The notes: generated by a model from the sequence alone, not told the origin. 9,696 nucleotides of DNA from an uncultured Bacteroidota bacterium (GCA_913056475.1 CAJXMS010000063.1:1-9696); one strand, 5' to 3'. Positions 1-7,220 are shown, counted from the first letter of the stretch. Numbers and translations are program-made.

Positions 1-684
1 TGGAAAAACCGCCTTACGGTTGGCTATGGGGTTAGTTTTCAGGACACACTCTTTACCAACACCGATGACCAAATCCTGCTGGAATCCCGCGTAGACCGAC
101 AGCTCAGTGAAAACTGGGGCTTTAGTGGCATGCTTAATTTCCGATCCCAGTTTGCCGCTGGTTTTGAGCGACCCGGAGTGGTAGAAGATAGCTTGAAAAT
201 CTCCGGTTTTATGGCCCCCGCTTACCTGGTAGGAGGCCTGGGCTTTACGTACAAGCCCCATGAGCGTTTTAACTTGTTTCTCTCTCCTGCTACTACCAAA
301 ATGACCTTTGTGCTGGACGATAGGCTGGCTTCCCAGGGAGCTTTTGGGGTGGATTCTAATGCTAACCTACGCACCGAAATAGGAGGCTATCTCAATTTGC
401 TTTACCAGCAGAAGCTCATGAAAAACGTTCGATTAGAAGCACGCCTGGACCTGTATAGCAATTATCTGGAAAACCCGGAGTTTATCGATATTAATAGCCA
501 GGTACTGCTTTTTCTAAAAGTAAATAAGTACATCAGTGCCAATGTAACGGTAGATCTGCGCTATGATCACGACATTCTCTTTGACACCAATGATGATGGG
601 GTGGCCGATGCGCCTCGCACCCAGTTCCGGGAAATTATAGGCCTGGGCTTTACCTATGACTTTGGCGATACCCTGGAGGAATAG
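1..684 (+). CDS. DUF3078-family outer-membrane protein, C-terminal part (5' truncated)
   Basis: The reading frame is already open at base 1 and ends in TAG, so this is the C-terminal 227 residues of a gene that starts upstream. The first internal ATG, at 130, is not the true start. The visible part alternates short hydrophobic/aromatic strands with polar turns (for example NRLTVGYGVSFQDT, GGYLNLLYQQKLMKNVRL, NKYISANVTVDLRYDHD) and ends in GLGFTYDFGDTLEE, which looks like a beta-rich outer-membrane protein. The FNLFLSPATTKMTFVLDD segment followed by a G-YL-L-Y--KL-KNV stretch is what I recall from DUF3078 proteins, a Bacteroidota family of unknown function about 300 residues long. The signal peptide and roughly a quarter of the protein would lie outside the window. 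The family call comes from memory of the motif pattern; the molecular role is unknown. Confidence 0.75.
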   Translation, partial: WKNRLTVGYGVSFQDTLFTNTDDQILLESRVDRQLSENWGFSGMLNFRSQFAAGFERPGVVEDSLKISGFMAPAYLVGGLGFTYKPHERFNLFLSPATTKMTFVLDDRLASQGAFGVDSNANLRTEIGGYLNLLYQQKLMKNVRLEARLDLYSNYLENPEFIDINSQVLLFLKVNKYISANVTVDLRYDHDILFDTNDDGVADAPRTQFREIIGLGFTYDFGDTLEE

Positions 685-702
685 GCCCTGACCTGGGCCA
701 CC

Positions 703-738
703 AAAAAAAACCGGCCCCTGATGGACCGGCTTTTTTTT
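703..738. terminator. Two-way intrinsic terminator between convergent genes
   Basis: A run of eight A (703-710) leads into a stem of CCGG plus CC (711-716) pairing with GG and CCGG (723-724 and 726-729), with a CCTGAT loop and one bulged A. It is followed by C and eight T (731-738). The flanking A and T runs give a U tract on either strand. It can therefore serve both the gene ending at 684 (+) and the gene ending at 762 (-), which point at each other. Confidence 0.8.
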
Positions 739-761
739 ACAGGCGATAAGGGCCATAGCCA

Positions 762-2168
762 TCAACGCACCAGAAGGCGCTGGGTAGCTACGGGCTGGCC
801 CTCCCGAAGAAGCTGAACGAAATAAAGCCCGGGCGCGGCTTGCAGTTCCGCCCGGTAGCGGAATGTACCGGCGTTTTGAGAACCGGGCTGCCAGTGCTGC
901 ATAATTCTCCCTTGGGCATCCACCAGCTGCAGGGCTACGGATCCAGCTTGGGAAAGTTGGGTTTCCAGTACAAACTGTTCGCGGGCTGGCTGGGGGTGTA
1001 GGGACAGGTTGGATTCTGGGAGCCGGGCGGCTTCCAGGCCCACGCTTCCGTTTACATAGATGAGAAGGGTCTCATCGTACACAAACTGGCCGTCGTGTAG
1101 GCGGAACATCACGCGGTAGGGCTCACTACGGCGGTGGCTTTGGGCGGGCTGCCACTGAAAAATGCCCTGGACCATCCCTTGCTTATTGGACTGGGTATCG
1201 ATGACAAAACTGGCGGGCTGGGTATCCAGGTGAAAAGGCGTTCCGTAGGCTTCCACGTGCACCTGGTCGTACATATCCGCATCGGTGGCTTTAATGGAAA
1301 ACTGGTGCTGCGCCCCAGAAAGCATCTGGACAAAAGCCCGTCCCTGAGCGTCGGTATTGAATTGGTTCCAGTTGGCCATTTTGGGCATTTGGTTGCCGCT
1401 ACTGATGACCACCATTTGCATATCGCGGCGTATCTCCCCTATTTTTTGGCCCTGGCGGTATTCTTCCACCAAGAGAGAGGCCACAAAATTACCCACCGTA
1501 TCTGCCGTGTAGGTTATGGTGCCACTGAGCGGGTCTATGCTAAAAGGGTTGTTGGTATCCGCTGGGGGTAATTGATAGCCCTGAACGGGCTGGTTGGCTT
1601 GGTCGAGCGGCGTTACAAGAGACCAAACCAAAGAATCGCCATCGGCATCTACGGGAAGGGCATTGTATTGCCAGGGCACCCCCACCGGAAGATAAGTGAT
1701 AGGAGGTGCCAGGAACACCGGCGTAGAGTTGGGAGCCGTATCTACCTGGAAAACCGACTGCAAGTACATGGCTTCGTTTAACGGCTGCGTCATATTGAGG
1801 ATGGCCCCATTGCGACAGCAATTTTGCCAGGCAACGCGATACTGGCCAGGCCCGGGGACCAGCACCGTGTCCCGGAAATAGTAAACCTCTACCCCGTAAG
1901 GAATCCCTTGGATAAGAGAGCCCGACAGGAAGGTATCCTGAGGGGTGGTGAGGGAGGTACTAAAGGCTCCATTGAGCTGACTTACATCAAAACGAGCCGT
2001 TTGTTGCATGGGGATGCCGCCGGTATCCCGGTAGGTGGTAAGGAGTATCTCATACTGATTGCCGCCTAATTCTTTGACCGTTATTTCGCCGCCCATCAAG
2101 TGGGTGGCCCGGAGGGGCAGCAAGGAAAAGAACAGTAGGGCAAAAACCAGGGTAATATTACGGATCAT
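762..2168 (-). CDS. Secreted Ig-like repeat protein with T9SS type A C-terminal sorting domain
   Basis: This is a 468-residue secreted or cell-surface protein. The N-terminus (MIRNITLVFALLFFSLLPLRA) is a clean Sec signal peptide. Mature THLMGGEITVKELGGNQYEI matches a domain often seen at the N-terminus of Bacteroidota adhesin-like and gliding-motility-associated proteins. Around residues 170-260 lies an Ig/cadherin-like fold signature: DADGDSLVWSL, then FSIDPLSGTITY. A second Ig-like region follows, ending near YVNGSVG. The last 80 residues (NLSLHPQPAREQFVLE, then APGLYFVQLL and a basic end at VATQRLLVR) form a type A Por/T9SS sorting domain, so export across the outer membrane by T9SS and cleavage or anchoring are expected. 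The frame continues to a TTG at 2181-2183, but I chose the ATG at 2166-2168 because it gives a standard signal peptide. The ligand and function are unknown. Confidence 0.85.
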   Translation of the reverse strand: MIRNITLVFALLFFSLLPLRATHLMGGEITVKELGGNQYEILLTTYRDTGGIPMQQTARFDVSQLNGAFSTSLTTPQDTFLSGSLIQGIPYGVEVYYFRDTVLVPGPGQYRVAWQNCCRNGAILNMTQPLNEAMYLQSVFQVDTAPNSTPVFLAPPITYLPVGVPWQYNALPVDADGDSLVWSLVTPLDQANQPVQGYQLPPADTNNPFSIDPLSGTITYTADTVGNFVASLLVEEYRQGQKIGEIRRDMQMVVISSGNQMPKMANWNQFNTDAQGRAFVQMLSGAQHQFSIKATDADMYDQVHVEAYGTPFHLDTQPASFVIDTQSNKQGMVQGIFQWQPAQSHRRSEPYRVMFRLHDGQFVYDETLLIYVNGSVGLEAARLPESNLSLHPQPAREQFVLETQLSQAGSVALQLVDAQGRIMQHWQPGSQNAGTFRYRAELQAAPGLYFVQLLREGQPVATQRLLVR

Positions 2169-2338
2169 AAGCTCTCTTTTCAAGGATTAATCTTCTGCAA
2201 GATAATAGAATATAATCTTTATAGACAGCCCCGGCTTATCCATACAGGGTTTTGGGTGAGTGAACGAGGCCTTGCGCCCGATAGAAGCCTCCAAATGTTT
2301 CCGATATTTGTCCAGCTTACTGAGAAATACTTTCCATC

Positions 2339-4417
2339 ATGGCGGATGCTCCTGATACTTCTACCCCCTCAATTGATGTCAAAACGCTGGAAAAAGCCTA
2401 TCGACTTATGTGCGAAGCCAAAGCCATGGCCGCACTCTACGAAGCGCATAAAAAAGTAACCAGCAAATACGTGCACGCCACGTCACGGGGACACGAAGCT
2501 ATTCAGCTGGCCTGCGCACTGCAACTACGGCCAGAAGATTTTGTGGCGCCCTATTACCGGGACGACAGCATTCTTCTGGGCATCGGTATGGAGCCCTACC
2601 ACTGCATGCTACAACTGCTGGCCAAACGCGACGACCCTTTCAGTGGCGGTAGAACCTACTACAGCCACCCCAGCCTAAAAGACGCGGACAAACCCAAAAT
2701 TCCCCATCAATCTTCCGCCACCGGTATGCAAGCCATTCCCACTACCGGAATTGCCATGGGGGTGAAGCTCAAAGAGATCCACGGCCTGCAGGAAGCCGAC
2801 CAGAAGCCGGTGGTGGTCTGTTCCATAGGCGATGCCGCCATGACGGAAGGAGAGATATCAGAAGCGCTCCAGATGGCGGGTCTCAAGCAGCTTCCTATTA
2901 TTTATCTGGTTCAAGACAATGACTGGGATATCTCCGCTAATGTAGCTGAAACCCGCGCCCAAAATGCGGCTGAATTTGCCCAGGGTTTTCACGGGATTGA
3001 AACCCGCAGCATCGACGGAAGCCAGTTTGAGGAGAGCTACCAAACGCTACAGGAGGTCATGGCCATCGTTCGCGAGGAGCGCCGTCCCTTCCTGGTGCAC
3101 GCCCGCGTGCCGCTCCTGGGCCATCATACCAGTGGGGTACGGATGGAATGGTACCGGGATGACCTGGAGGAACACCATCAGCGAGACCCTTTCCCCAAAA
3201 TGCAGGCGTTGCTCCGGCAAAACGACTTTAGCCAGGAGCAACTGGAGCAGGTATGGGAAAAAGCCCAGGCACGGGTAGCCCAAGATTTCGAAAGGGCCAC
3301 CGCCCAGGAGGACCCCAAGCCCGAAGACCTCTATAAACACGACCTGGCCCCCACCGAAGTAAGCGAGGAAAAGGGGGAAAGGACCCCCGCCGATAAAGAA
3401 AAAACAGTGATGGTGGATGCCGCTCTTTTTGCCATCCGCGAAATCCTGGAAGATCATCCGGAAGCCTTACTGTATGGGCAAGACGTAGGCGGCCGCCTGG
3501 GCGGGGTGTTCCGCGAGGCCGCCACGCTGGCCCAGCAATTTGGCGACGACCGGGTTTTCAACACCCCTATCCAGGAGGCCTTCATCATAGGCAGTACGGT
3601 AGGGATGAGCGCTGCCGGGCTTAAACCCATCGTAGAAGTCCAATTTGCAGACTACATCTGGCCGGGCTTAAACCAGCTCTTTACCGAAGCCAGTCGTAGC
3701 TATTACCTAAGCAATGGCAAATGGCCCGTTCATGCCGTGATACGGGTACCCATAGGCGCTTACGGGAGCGGTGGTCCTTATCACTCCAGTAGTGTGGAAA
3801 GCATCCTTACCAATATCCGGGGGATTAAGGTGGCTTATCCCAGTACCGGTGCCGACCTCAAAGGCCTTCTGAAAGCCGCCTATTACGACCCCAACCCCGT
3901 GGTGCTCCTGGAGCATAAAGGCCTTTACTGGAGTAAAATTAAGGGTACCGAAGATGCGCAAACGGTAGAACCCAGCCGTGATTACATCCTACCCCTGGGA
4001 AAAGGGCGTATTGCCTATGAGGCAGAGCAAACCGCCGTAAAAGAAGGCCGATCCTTACTCGTGGTTACCTACGGGCGAGGCGTATACTGGACCAAAGAAG
4101 CGGCTTCCCTGGTCGAAGAGGCGGTAGAAATCCTGGATCTACGCAGCCTGGCCCCCCTCGATGAGGATCTTATCCTGCAGCGGGTGGCCATTCACCACAA
4201 GGTACTGGTAGTAACGGAAGAGCCCCAGGGCAATGGGTTTGCTCAGAGCATTGCCGCCCGCATACAGCAAAAGGCCTTTCAGGAGCTCGACGCCCCCGTT
4301 CAGGTGCTGGGCAGCGAAAATATGCCCGCCATCCCGCTCAATAGCACGCTGGAGGCCACTATGATCCCCAGTGCAGAGCAGGTGGCCGAGGCCTTACGCA
4401 TGCTGGCGCGCTACTGA
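2339..4417 (+). CDS. 2-oxoacid dehydrogenase E1, fused alpha and beta subunits
   Basis: This is a 692-residue thiamine-diphosphate (ThDP) enzyme for the first, decarboxylating step of a 2-oxoacid dehydrogenase complex, most like the branched-chain (2-oxoisovalerate) type. It would hand the acyl group to a lipoyl E2 in the cytoplasm. The alpha part (about 1-320) carries YYRDDSILLGIG (72-83) and the ThDP/Mg motif GDAAMTEGE (164-172) through QDND (192-195). It also has the HHTSG loop (262-266), which corresponds to the phosphorylation loop of mitochondrial enzymes. A charged linker (about 320-355) leads to the beta part (about 356-692), with LLYGQDVGG (377-385), the catalytic-Glu segment NTPIQEAF (408-415, E413) and EVQFADYIWPGLNQL. 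Separate alpha and beta subunits of about 340 residues each match this length, and fused forms are common in Bacteroidota. No E2 or E3 gene is nearby, so the substrate is not fixed. A 7-of-8 match to TAnnTTTG (2303-2310) upstream lacks a well-spaced TTG. Confidence 0.93.
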   Translation: MADAPDTSTPSIDVKTLEKAYRLMCEAKAMAALYEAHKKVTSKYVHATSRGHEAIQLACALQLRPEDFVAPYYRDDSILLGIGMEPYHCMLQLLAKRDDPFSGGRTYYSHPSLKDADKPKIPHQSSATGMQAIPTTGIAMGVKLKEIHGLQEADQKPVVVCSIGDAAMTEGEISEALQMAGLKQLPIIYLVQDNDWDISANVAETRAQNAAEFAQGFHGIETRSIDGSQFEESYQTLQEVMAIVREERRPFLVHARVPLLGHHTSGVRMEWYRDDLEEHHQRDPFPKMQALLRQNDFSQEQLEQVWEKAQARVAQDFERATAQEDPKPEDLYKHDLAPTEVSEEKGERTPADKEKTVMVDAALFAIREILEDHPEALLYGQDVGGRLGGVFREAATLAQQFGDDRVFNTPIQEAFIIGSTVGMSAAGLKPIVEVQFADYIWPGLNQLFTEASRSYYLSNGKWPVHAVIRVPIGAYGSGGPYHSSSVESILTNIRGIKVAYPSTGADLKGLLKAAYYDPNPVVLLEHKGLYWSKIKGTEDAQTVEPSRDYILPLGKGRIAYEAEQTAVKEGRSLLVVTYGRGVYWTKEAASLVEEAVEILDLRSLAPLDEDLILQRVAIHHKVLVVTEEPQGNGFAQSIAARIQQKAFQELDAPVQVLGSENMPAIPLNSTLEATMIPSAEQVAEALRMLARY

Positions 4418-4561
4418 AGATGTTTGCTCTCCCTTTTCAAACTGATAATTAAAGGCTTTAAAACGAGCCCGGCGGTTTTTGCAACGCCGTTTGCGCCCGG
4501 GGGGACGATTAATGTTAGAAAGGCCCTTTTTGCCTTTCCCTTTTTTTCCCAATTTAAACAT
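4394..4561 (-). CDS. Possible small, very basic protein (55 aa)
   Basis: I do not recognise a family. The frame begins at ATG 4559-4561 and reads MFKLGKKGKGKKG, then RPPGRKRRCKNRRARFKAF, giving a strongly Lys/Arg-rich N-terminal two thirds that would suit an RNA- or ribosome-binding peptide. An AGGGAG lies three bases before the ATG. A plausible Bacteroidota promoter (4583-4613) sits at the right distance for a leader of about 15 bases. Against it, the Lys-rich start is encoded on the complement of the E1 terminator (poly-T read as poly-A), and the last 24 bases overlap the E1 coding end on the other strand. It may be a chance frame, so confidence is low. Confidence 0.25.
   Translation of the reverse strand: MFKLGKKGKGKKGLSNINRPPGRKRRCKNRRARFKAFNYQFEKGEQTSSVARQHA
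4518..4547 (+). terminator. Intrinsic terminator downstream of the E1 gene
   Basis: GAAAGGC (4518-4524) and GCCTTTC (4532-4538) form a perfect 7-bp stem around a CCTTTTT loop, followed by CC and seven T (4541-4547). It lies about 100 bases after the E1 stop and works only in the plus direction, because no T run follows the stem on the other strand. Confidence 0.6.
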
Positions 4562-4582
4562 TCGCTCCCTGTTATAGGCCTT

Positions 4583-4613
4583 CGAATGTAAACCATCTGA
4601 ATCACAATGCCAA
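4583..4613 (-). promoter_or_regulatory. Candidate Bacteroidota-type promoter for the small minus-strand frame
   Basis: Read on the minus strand there is a TTG (4611-4613), a 20-base spacer, and TACATTCG (4583-4590). The latter is a 7-of-8 match to the Bacteroidota -7 box TAnnTTTG. Box order and spacing match what is known for Flavobacterium and Bacteroides sigma-ABfr promoters. Transcription would begin near 4576, just upstream of the ATG at 4561. It could also drive a short antisense RNA to the E1 3' end. Confidence 0.3.
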
Positions 4614-4698
4614 AAGCAAGGCATTAAGCCTCAGTTAATTGTAAGATAAGTCGCGGGCTACCGGGTTTTCCTAAACTTTTGGGAAAGCTGCTTAAGAT

Positions 4699-5175
4699 CT
4701 ACTGGCAGTGCTTATGCGCCCCACAGCTGGCTGCCCAGGAAAAAGGCTTGCCCGCTCCTTGAAAACCCATGGAAGTAATTAGTCCAATGCTGGCATCGTA
4801 AAGCTGATGGGAGCGATACTGGGGATTGCTATTGATATCCACATGCACCGTGATCTCGGTGAGGCCTTTGAGCAGATCAGCCACTTCTACCGCGCGGGTC
4901 ACCTCACTCCACAAGCGCGTGTAGCGGTCAGGGGGGCGCTTTTCCACTTCATTTTTGTAGATCTCTTTCACCCCTTTGCCAATATTCCAAAGGCAGATAG
5001 CCGTAGAATACTTGACCCGGCTTCCCCGTACTTTGGAGTCGCAGCCCACATAAACCCTTCCCCCCGGATGGGCCCTAAGCCAGGCCTGTACGTATTGCTT
5101 TGGGTCTGCTACCGCTTCCCCTCGGTGATCTCTAAACACCGCCGTGGCCCCCGGTTTTCGTTCTCCTTTCATCAT
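4699..5175 (-). CDS. YkuK-like (DUF458) RNase H-fold protein
   Basis: This 158-residue protein is likely cytoplasmic and resembles the DUF458/YkuK family, which has a predicted RNase H-like fold. YVGCDSKVRG (42-51) gives the first strand with acidic D46. HVDINSNPQYRSHQLYDAS (111-129) carries a second conserved acid (D113) plus the N-x-x-x-x-S-H pattern. The end, KPFSWAASCGAHKHC (143-157), matches the family's KP-x-A-x-x-A-S C-terminal signature. Length is typical of the family. The acid arrangement suggests metal binding or nuclease activity, but I know of no established substrate. Two ATG codons lie in tandem (5173-5175 and 5170-5172); either could start translation. yebC lies 274 bases upstream on the same strand, with a terminator-like hairpin between them, so the genes are probably transcribed separately. 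Confidence 0.8.
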   Translation of the reverse strand: MMKGERKPGATAVFRDHRGEAVADPKQYVQAWLRAHPGGRVYVGCDSKVRGSRVKYSTAICLWNIGKGVKEIYKNEVEKRPPDRYTRLWSEVTRAVEVADLLKGLTEITVHVDINSNPQYRSHQLYDASIGLITSMGFQGAGKPFSWAASCGAHKHCQ

Positions 5176-5333
5176 TCCGCGTTTTAGGGAGCTCTAATGT
5201 AGGGTTTTGTGGCGATAATTTACCCCTCCGAAAAAAAGGATAACACAAGCGTTTCTATTTTCTTACGAAATGGCCGCCACTCTAACTGAGGCTCCAGAAA
5301 GCTTTTAACCGGACCTTCTTTAAGTTTAGCTAG

Positions 5334-5350
5334 AAAAAGGCTCAGGCCTT
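5334..5350 (-). terminator. Terminator-like hairpin after yebC
   Basis: On the minus strand, AAGGC, loop CTGA, GCCTT runs into TTT, giving a five-base-pair stem and a U run. It lies about 100 bases beyond the yebC stop. The stem is short, so this is only moderately supported; the longer palindrome at 5363-5380 may add to it. Confidence 0.4.
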
Positions 5351-5362
5351 ACGTAGAGCACA

Positions 5363-5380
5363 TTTGGCCGGCCGGCCAAA
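5363..5380. repeat. Perfect 18-bp palindrome TTTGGCCGGCCGGCCAAA
   Basis: The sequence is identical to its own reverse complement over 18 bases with no spacer. It sits between the yebC stop and the terminator-like hairpin, and upstream of the YkuK-like gene. With no loop bases it is a poor hairpin unless the centre opens. An operator for a dimeric protein or a dispersed palindromic repeat is possible. Confidence 0.7.
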
Positions 5381-5449
5381 GGAAAAACCGGCAGAAAGAG
5401 CGGCCTAACTTTTTAAGTAAAAGGTCCTTCCTGATGAAGGGTAAGCGGC

Positions 5450-6208
5450 TTAGGCGTCTTCAGCGGCGGCCAGCTCCTCGGTGATTTCCAGATTGTGAAA
5501 AACCTGATTGACGTCGTCGTCGTCTTCAAACCGGTCAATGGCACGTAATATCTTTTGGGCCTCTTCGGTTTCGAGCCGCACGTAGCTGCTGGGGAAGCGC
5601 TGTAGCTCCGAGTTTTGGGCCTCAATGCCCAGCTCATCAAGTTTGTGCTGCATCTTACCAAAATCTTCAAAGGCGGTGAGCACGGTCCACTCCTGCGTTC
5701 CTTTATCTATTTCCTCGGCGCCCCCGTCGATCAGTTCCAGTTCCAGTTCTTCCCGGTCCACTTCCCCCAGGCTTTCCTGGCTGAGCGTGAACACCCCCTT
5801 GCGATCAAAGATAAATTCCAGCGAACCATTAGTGCCCAAGCTACCGCCCGCCTTGTTGAATATGGAGCGGACATTGCTCACCGTCCGTTGGTTATTGTCT
5901 GTACTGGCTTCAATAAAAACGGCCACCCCGTGGGGCAGATATCCCTCGAAGCTCACCTCATAGTAATCTTCGGCATCTGCCCCGGATGCCTTTTTAATGG
6001 CCCTTTCGATGGTATCCTTGGGGACGTTAGCGCCCTTGGCGTTCTGCACGGCCAGCCGGAGGCGGGGGTTATTTTCCGGATCGCCGTCCCCGCCTTCTTT
6101 TACGGCAATGTGGATTTCCTTGAGCAGACGGGTAAAGATTTTTGCCCGCTTCTTGTCCTGCGCCCCTTTGCGGTGCTTTATGTTGGCCCATTTACTGTGT
6201 CCTGCCAT
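5450..6208 (-). CDS. yebC: YebC/TACO1-family translation factor (older name YebC/PmpR transcriptional regulator)
   Basis: This 252-residue protein is full-length for the family and begins with the hallmark MAGHSKWANIKHRKG (1-15), then AQDKKRAKIFTRLLKEI. NPRLRLAVQNAKGANVPKD (47-65) and FEGYLPHGVAVFIEASTDNN (87-106) are the other signatures, followed by NVRSIFNKAGGSLG. The C-terminal third is acidic, ending in ELAAAEDA. The family was first described as DNA-binding regulators (PmpR). Bacterial YebC and mitochondrial TACO1 are now linked to relieving ribosome stalling, notably at proline-rich stretches, so a cytoplasmic ribosome-associated role is the better reading. The start is fixed by the conserved MAGHSKW. 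A promoter-like TATTTTTG lies about 75 bases upstream. No neighbour shows a functional link. Confidence 0.97.
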   Translation of the reverse strand: MAGHSKWANIKHRKGAQDKKRAKIFTRLLKEIHIAVKEGGDGDPENNPRLRLAVQNAKGANVPKDTIERAIKKASGADAEDYYEVSFEGYLPHGVAVFIEASTDNNQRTVSNVRSIFNKAGGSLGTNGSLEFIFDRKGVFTLSQESLGEVDREELELELIDGGAEEIDKGTQEWTVLTAFEDFGKMQHKLDELGIEAQNSELQRFPSSYVRLETEEAQKILRAIDRFEDDDDVNQVFHNLEITEELAAAEDA

Positions 6209-6283
6209 GTATATCCCGTGTTTTCGTTCCGGCAGCTCCTGCTTTTAAGGGCTGCTCTACTTCCGCTCATTGGGAAGCGATTA

Positions 6284-6291
6284 CAAAAATA
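6284..6291 (-). promoter_or_regulatory. Candidate -7 box for yebC
   Basis: On the minus strand, TATTTTTG is an exact match to the Bacteroidota -7 consensus TAnnTTTG and would give a leader of about 70 bases. No TTG is visible 19-23 bases further upstream, so only half of the promoter is supported. Confidence 0.35.
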
Positions 6292-6398
6292 AGAAAGCAG
6301 GCTTACCTGGGTGCTTTTTCCTCCTGGCGCGGTACCCTACCCGGCCTGCCGGCAGCGCTACCACCCCCCCATGCCCGTCTATTTAAGAGCGGCACAGC

Positions 6399-6432
6399 GG
6401 TTATTCATGCCAGCTAAGTGGTTATCCATGCC
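6399..6432. repeat. Pair of 13-bp direct repeats GGTTATYCATGCC
   Basis: GGTTATTCATGCC (6399-6411) and GGTTATCCATGCC (6420-6432) differ at one base and start 21 bases apart, two helical turns. They lie 63-96 bases upstream of the Cys-rich lipoprotein start at 6495. That spacing suits two regulator molecules bound on one face of the DNA. No known regulator site is recognised. Confidence 0.55.
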
Positions 6433-6443
6433 TTCATTACCTG

Positions 6444-6456
6444 ATCTCCAGGAGAT
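6444..6456. promoter_or_regulatory. 13-bp inverted repeat ATCTCC-A-GGAGAT
   Basis: This is a perfect 6-bp inverted repeat around a single A, 38 bases before the ATG at 6495 and 11 bases after the direct-repeat pair. The arms are too close together for a stable RNA hairpin, so a dimeric protein-binding site is the simpler reading. No promoter of the TAnnTTTG type is visible in this 286-base intergenic stretch on the plus strand. Confidence 0.35.
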
Positions 6457-6494
6457 TCCGCTTACCATTGCCGAATAAATTAAAGTATCTTAAA

Positions 6495-7220
6495 ATGTCC
6501 TTTGCAAAGCACAACAGCCCTCCACAGTCAAGAAGACAGCTCAGCCCATTGATGCCCCTTATGCTCCTGGTAACCCCCTTTTTCCTCAGCGGCTGCCTGG
6601 GCTCCGAAGAAGCTTGTGACAATTCCTGTCAATATGCCTATGATGGCGCCTGTGATGATGGCGGTCCCAATGCGGACTTCAGTATCTGTGACTGCGGAAC
6701 GGATTGTGCCGACTGCGGAAAACGGGAAAAAACCCGCAACGATTGCTTAGACGCCGGCGGTAGTGGCGGAAATTCCGGGGCTGGAGGCAGCTCAGGGGGC
6801 ACTGGCGGCTCCGGTAGCGGAAGCGGCGGCGCGGGAGGTCCTGTTAATCCGGACTATTATGACCTTCTTATTGGCTGTTTTGAATATGCCCCCGCTCATT
6901 GCCCAAATACCAGCTTTACGGTACGGGTTTACGAAGGTAAACTTTATACAAATTCCTGGGAGGAGCCCAATATAGGAACGTTTCAGTTTGATGACGATGA
7001 CGTCATTGACGTGGGGATTAACTGCGACTGGATGCCCCGCAGAGGCACTTCCGGCACCTATTATTTGGAGGATCTGGAGATAGGGGAGGACTATACGATT
7101 ATGTGTAGATACTTAAAAAATAACTGTGCCACTACAACTACTGCCCGCAATTGGGTCCGGGTCGAAGAATACGACGATTGTATGAACGAGATCGGCTACG
7201 AGGTAGAAAGAGCTAATTAA
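6495..7220 (+). CDS. Cys-rich surface lipoprotein with Gly/Ser linker
   Basis: This is a 241-residue predicted lipoprotein of unknown function. An n-region with RR (13-14) and a hydrophobic stretch (LSPLMPLMLLVTPFF) lead to the lipobox LSGC with lipid Cys34. Residues 41-84 form a compact domain with eight cysteines, C-x3-C-x7-C then CDCGTDCADC. Its AYDGACDDGGPNADFSICDC pattern is one I recall from secreted proteins of myxobacteria and relatives and is reminiscent of Lin-12/Notch repeats, which bind calcium through Asp residues. Residues 88-116 are a Gly/Ser linker. Residues 120-241 are a separate domain with six cysteines and an acidic run (FDDDDVIDV). Even cysteine counts on each side of the linker suggest disulfides, fitting periplasmic or surface location. 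The frame extends to a TTG at 6468, but ATG 6495 gives the more normal signal peptide. It is the first gene of the lipoprotein locus. Confidence 0.8.
   Translation: MSFAKHNSPPQSRRQLSPLMPLMLLVTPFFLSGCLGSEEACDNSCQYAYDGACDDGGPNADFSICDCGTDCADCGKREKTRNDCLDAGGSGGNSGAGGSSGGTGGSGSGSGGAGGPVNPDYYDLLIGCFEYAPAHCPNTSFTVRVYEGKLYTNSWEEPNIGTFQFDDDDVIDVGINCDWMPRRGTSGTYYLEDLEIGEDYTIMCRYLKNNCATTTTARNWVRVEEYDDCMNEIGYEVERAN

Noticed and set aside
1134..1571. 145-codon plus-strand frame inside the T9SS cargo gene
   Set aside because: It is antisense to a gene with signal peptide, Ig-like region and sorting domain all in one frame. No promoter or domain supports it.
2181..2183. TTG as the start of the T9SS cargo gene
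   Set aside because: It adds only five residues before an ATG that gives a better signal peptide; the ATG at 2166-2168 is preferred.
4470..4489. CGGCG/CGCCG hairpin after the E1 gene
   Set aside because: It has a ten-base loop and no T run of useful length behind it; the hairpin at 4518-4547 is a much better terminator.
4667..4686. TTTCC/GGAAA inverted repeat after the YkuK-like gene as a terminator
   Set aside because: The stem is only five A/T-rich pairs and no T run follows on the minus strand.
5615..6292. Long plus-strand open frame of 225 codons opposite yebC
   Set aside because: It is antisense to a fully conserved yebC, its composition looks like a complement shadow, and it has no recognisable domain.
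6468..6470. TTG as the start of the Cys-rich lipoprotein
   Set aside because: It adds nine residues to an already long n-region; the ATG at 6495 is the more normal choice.
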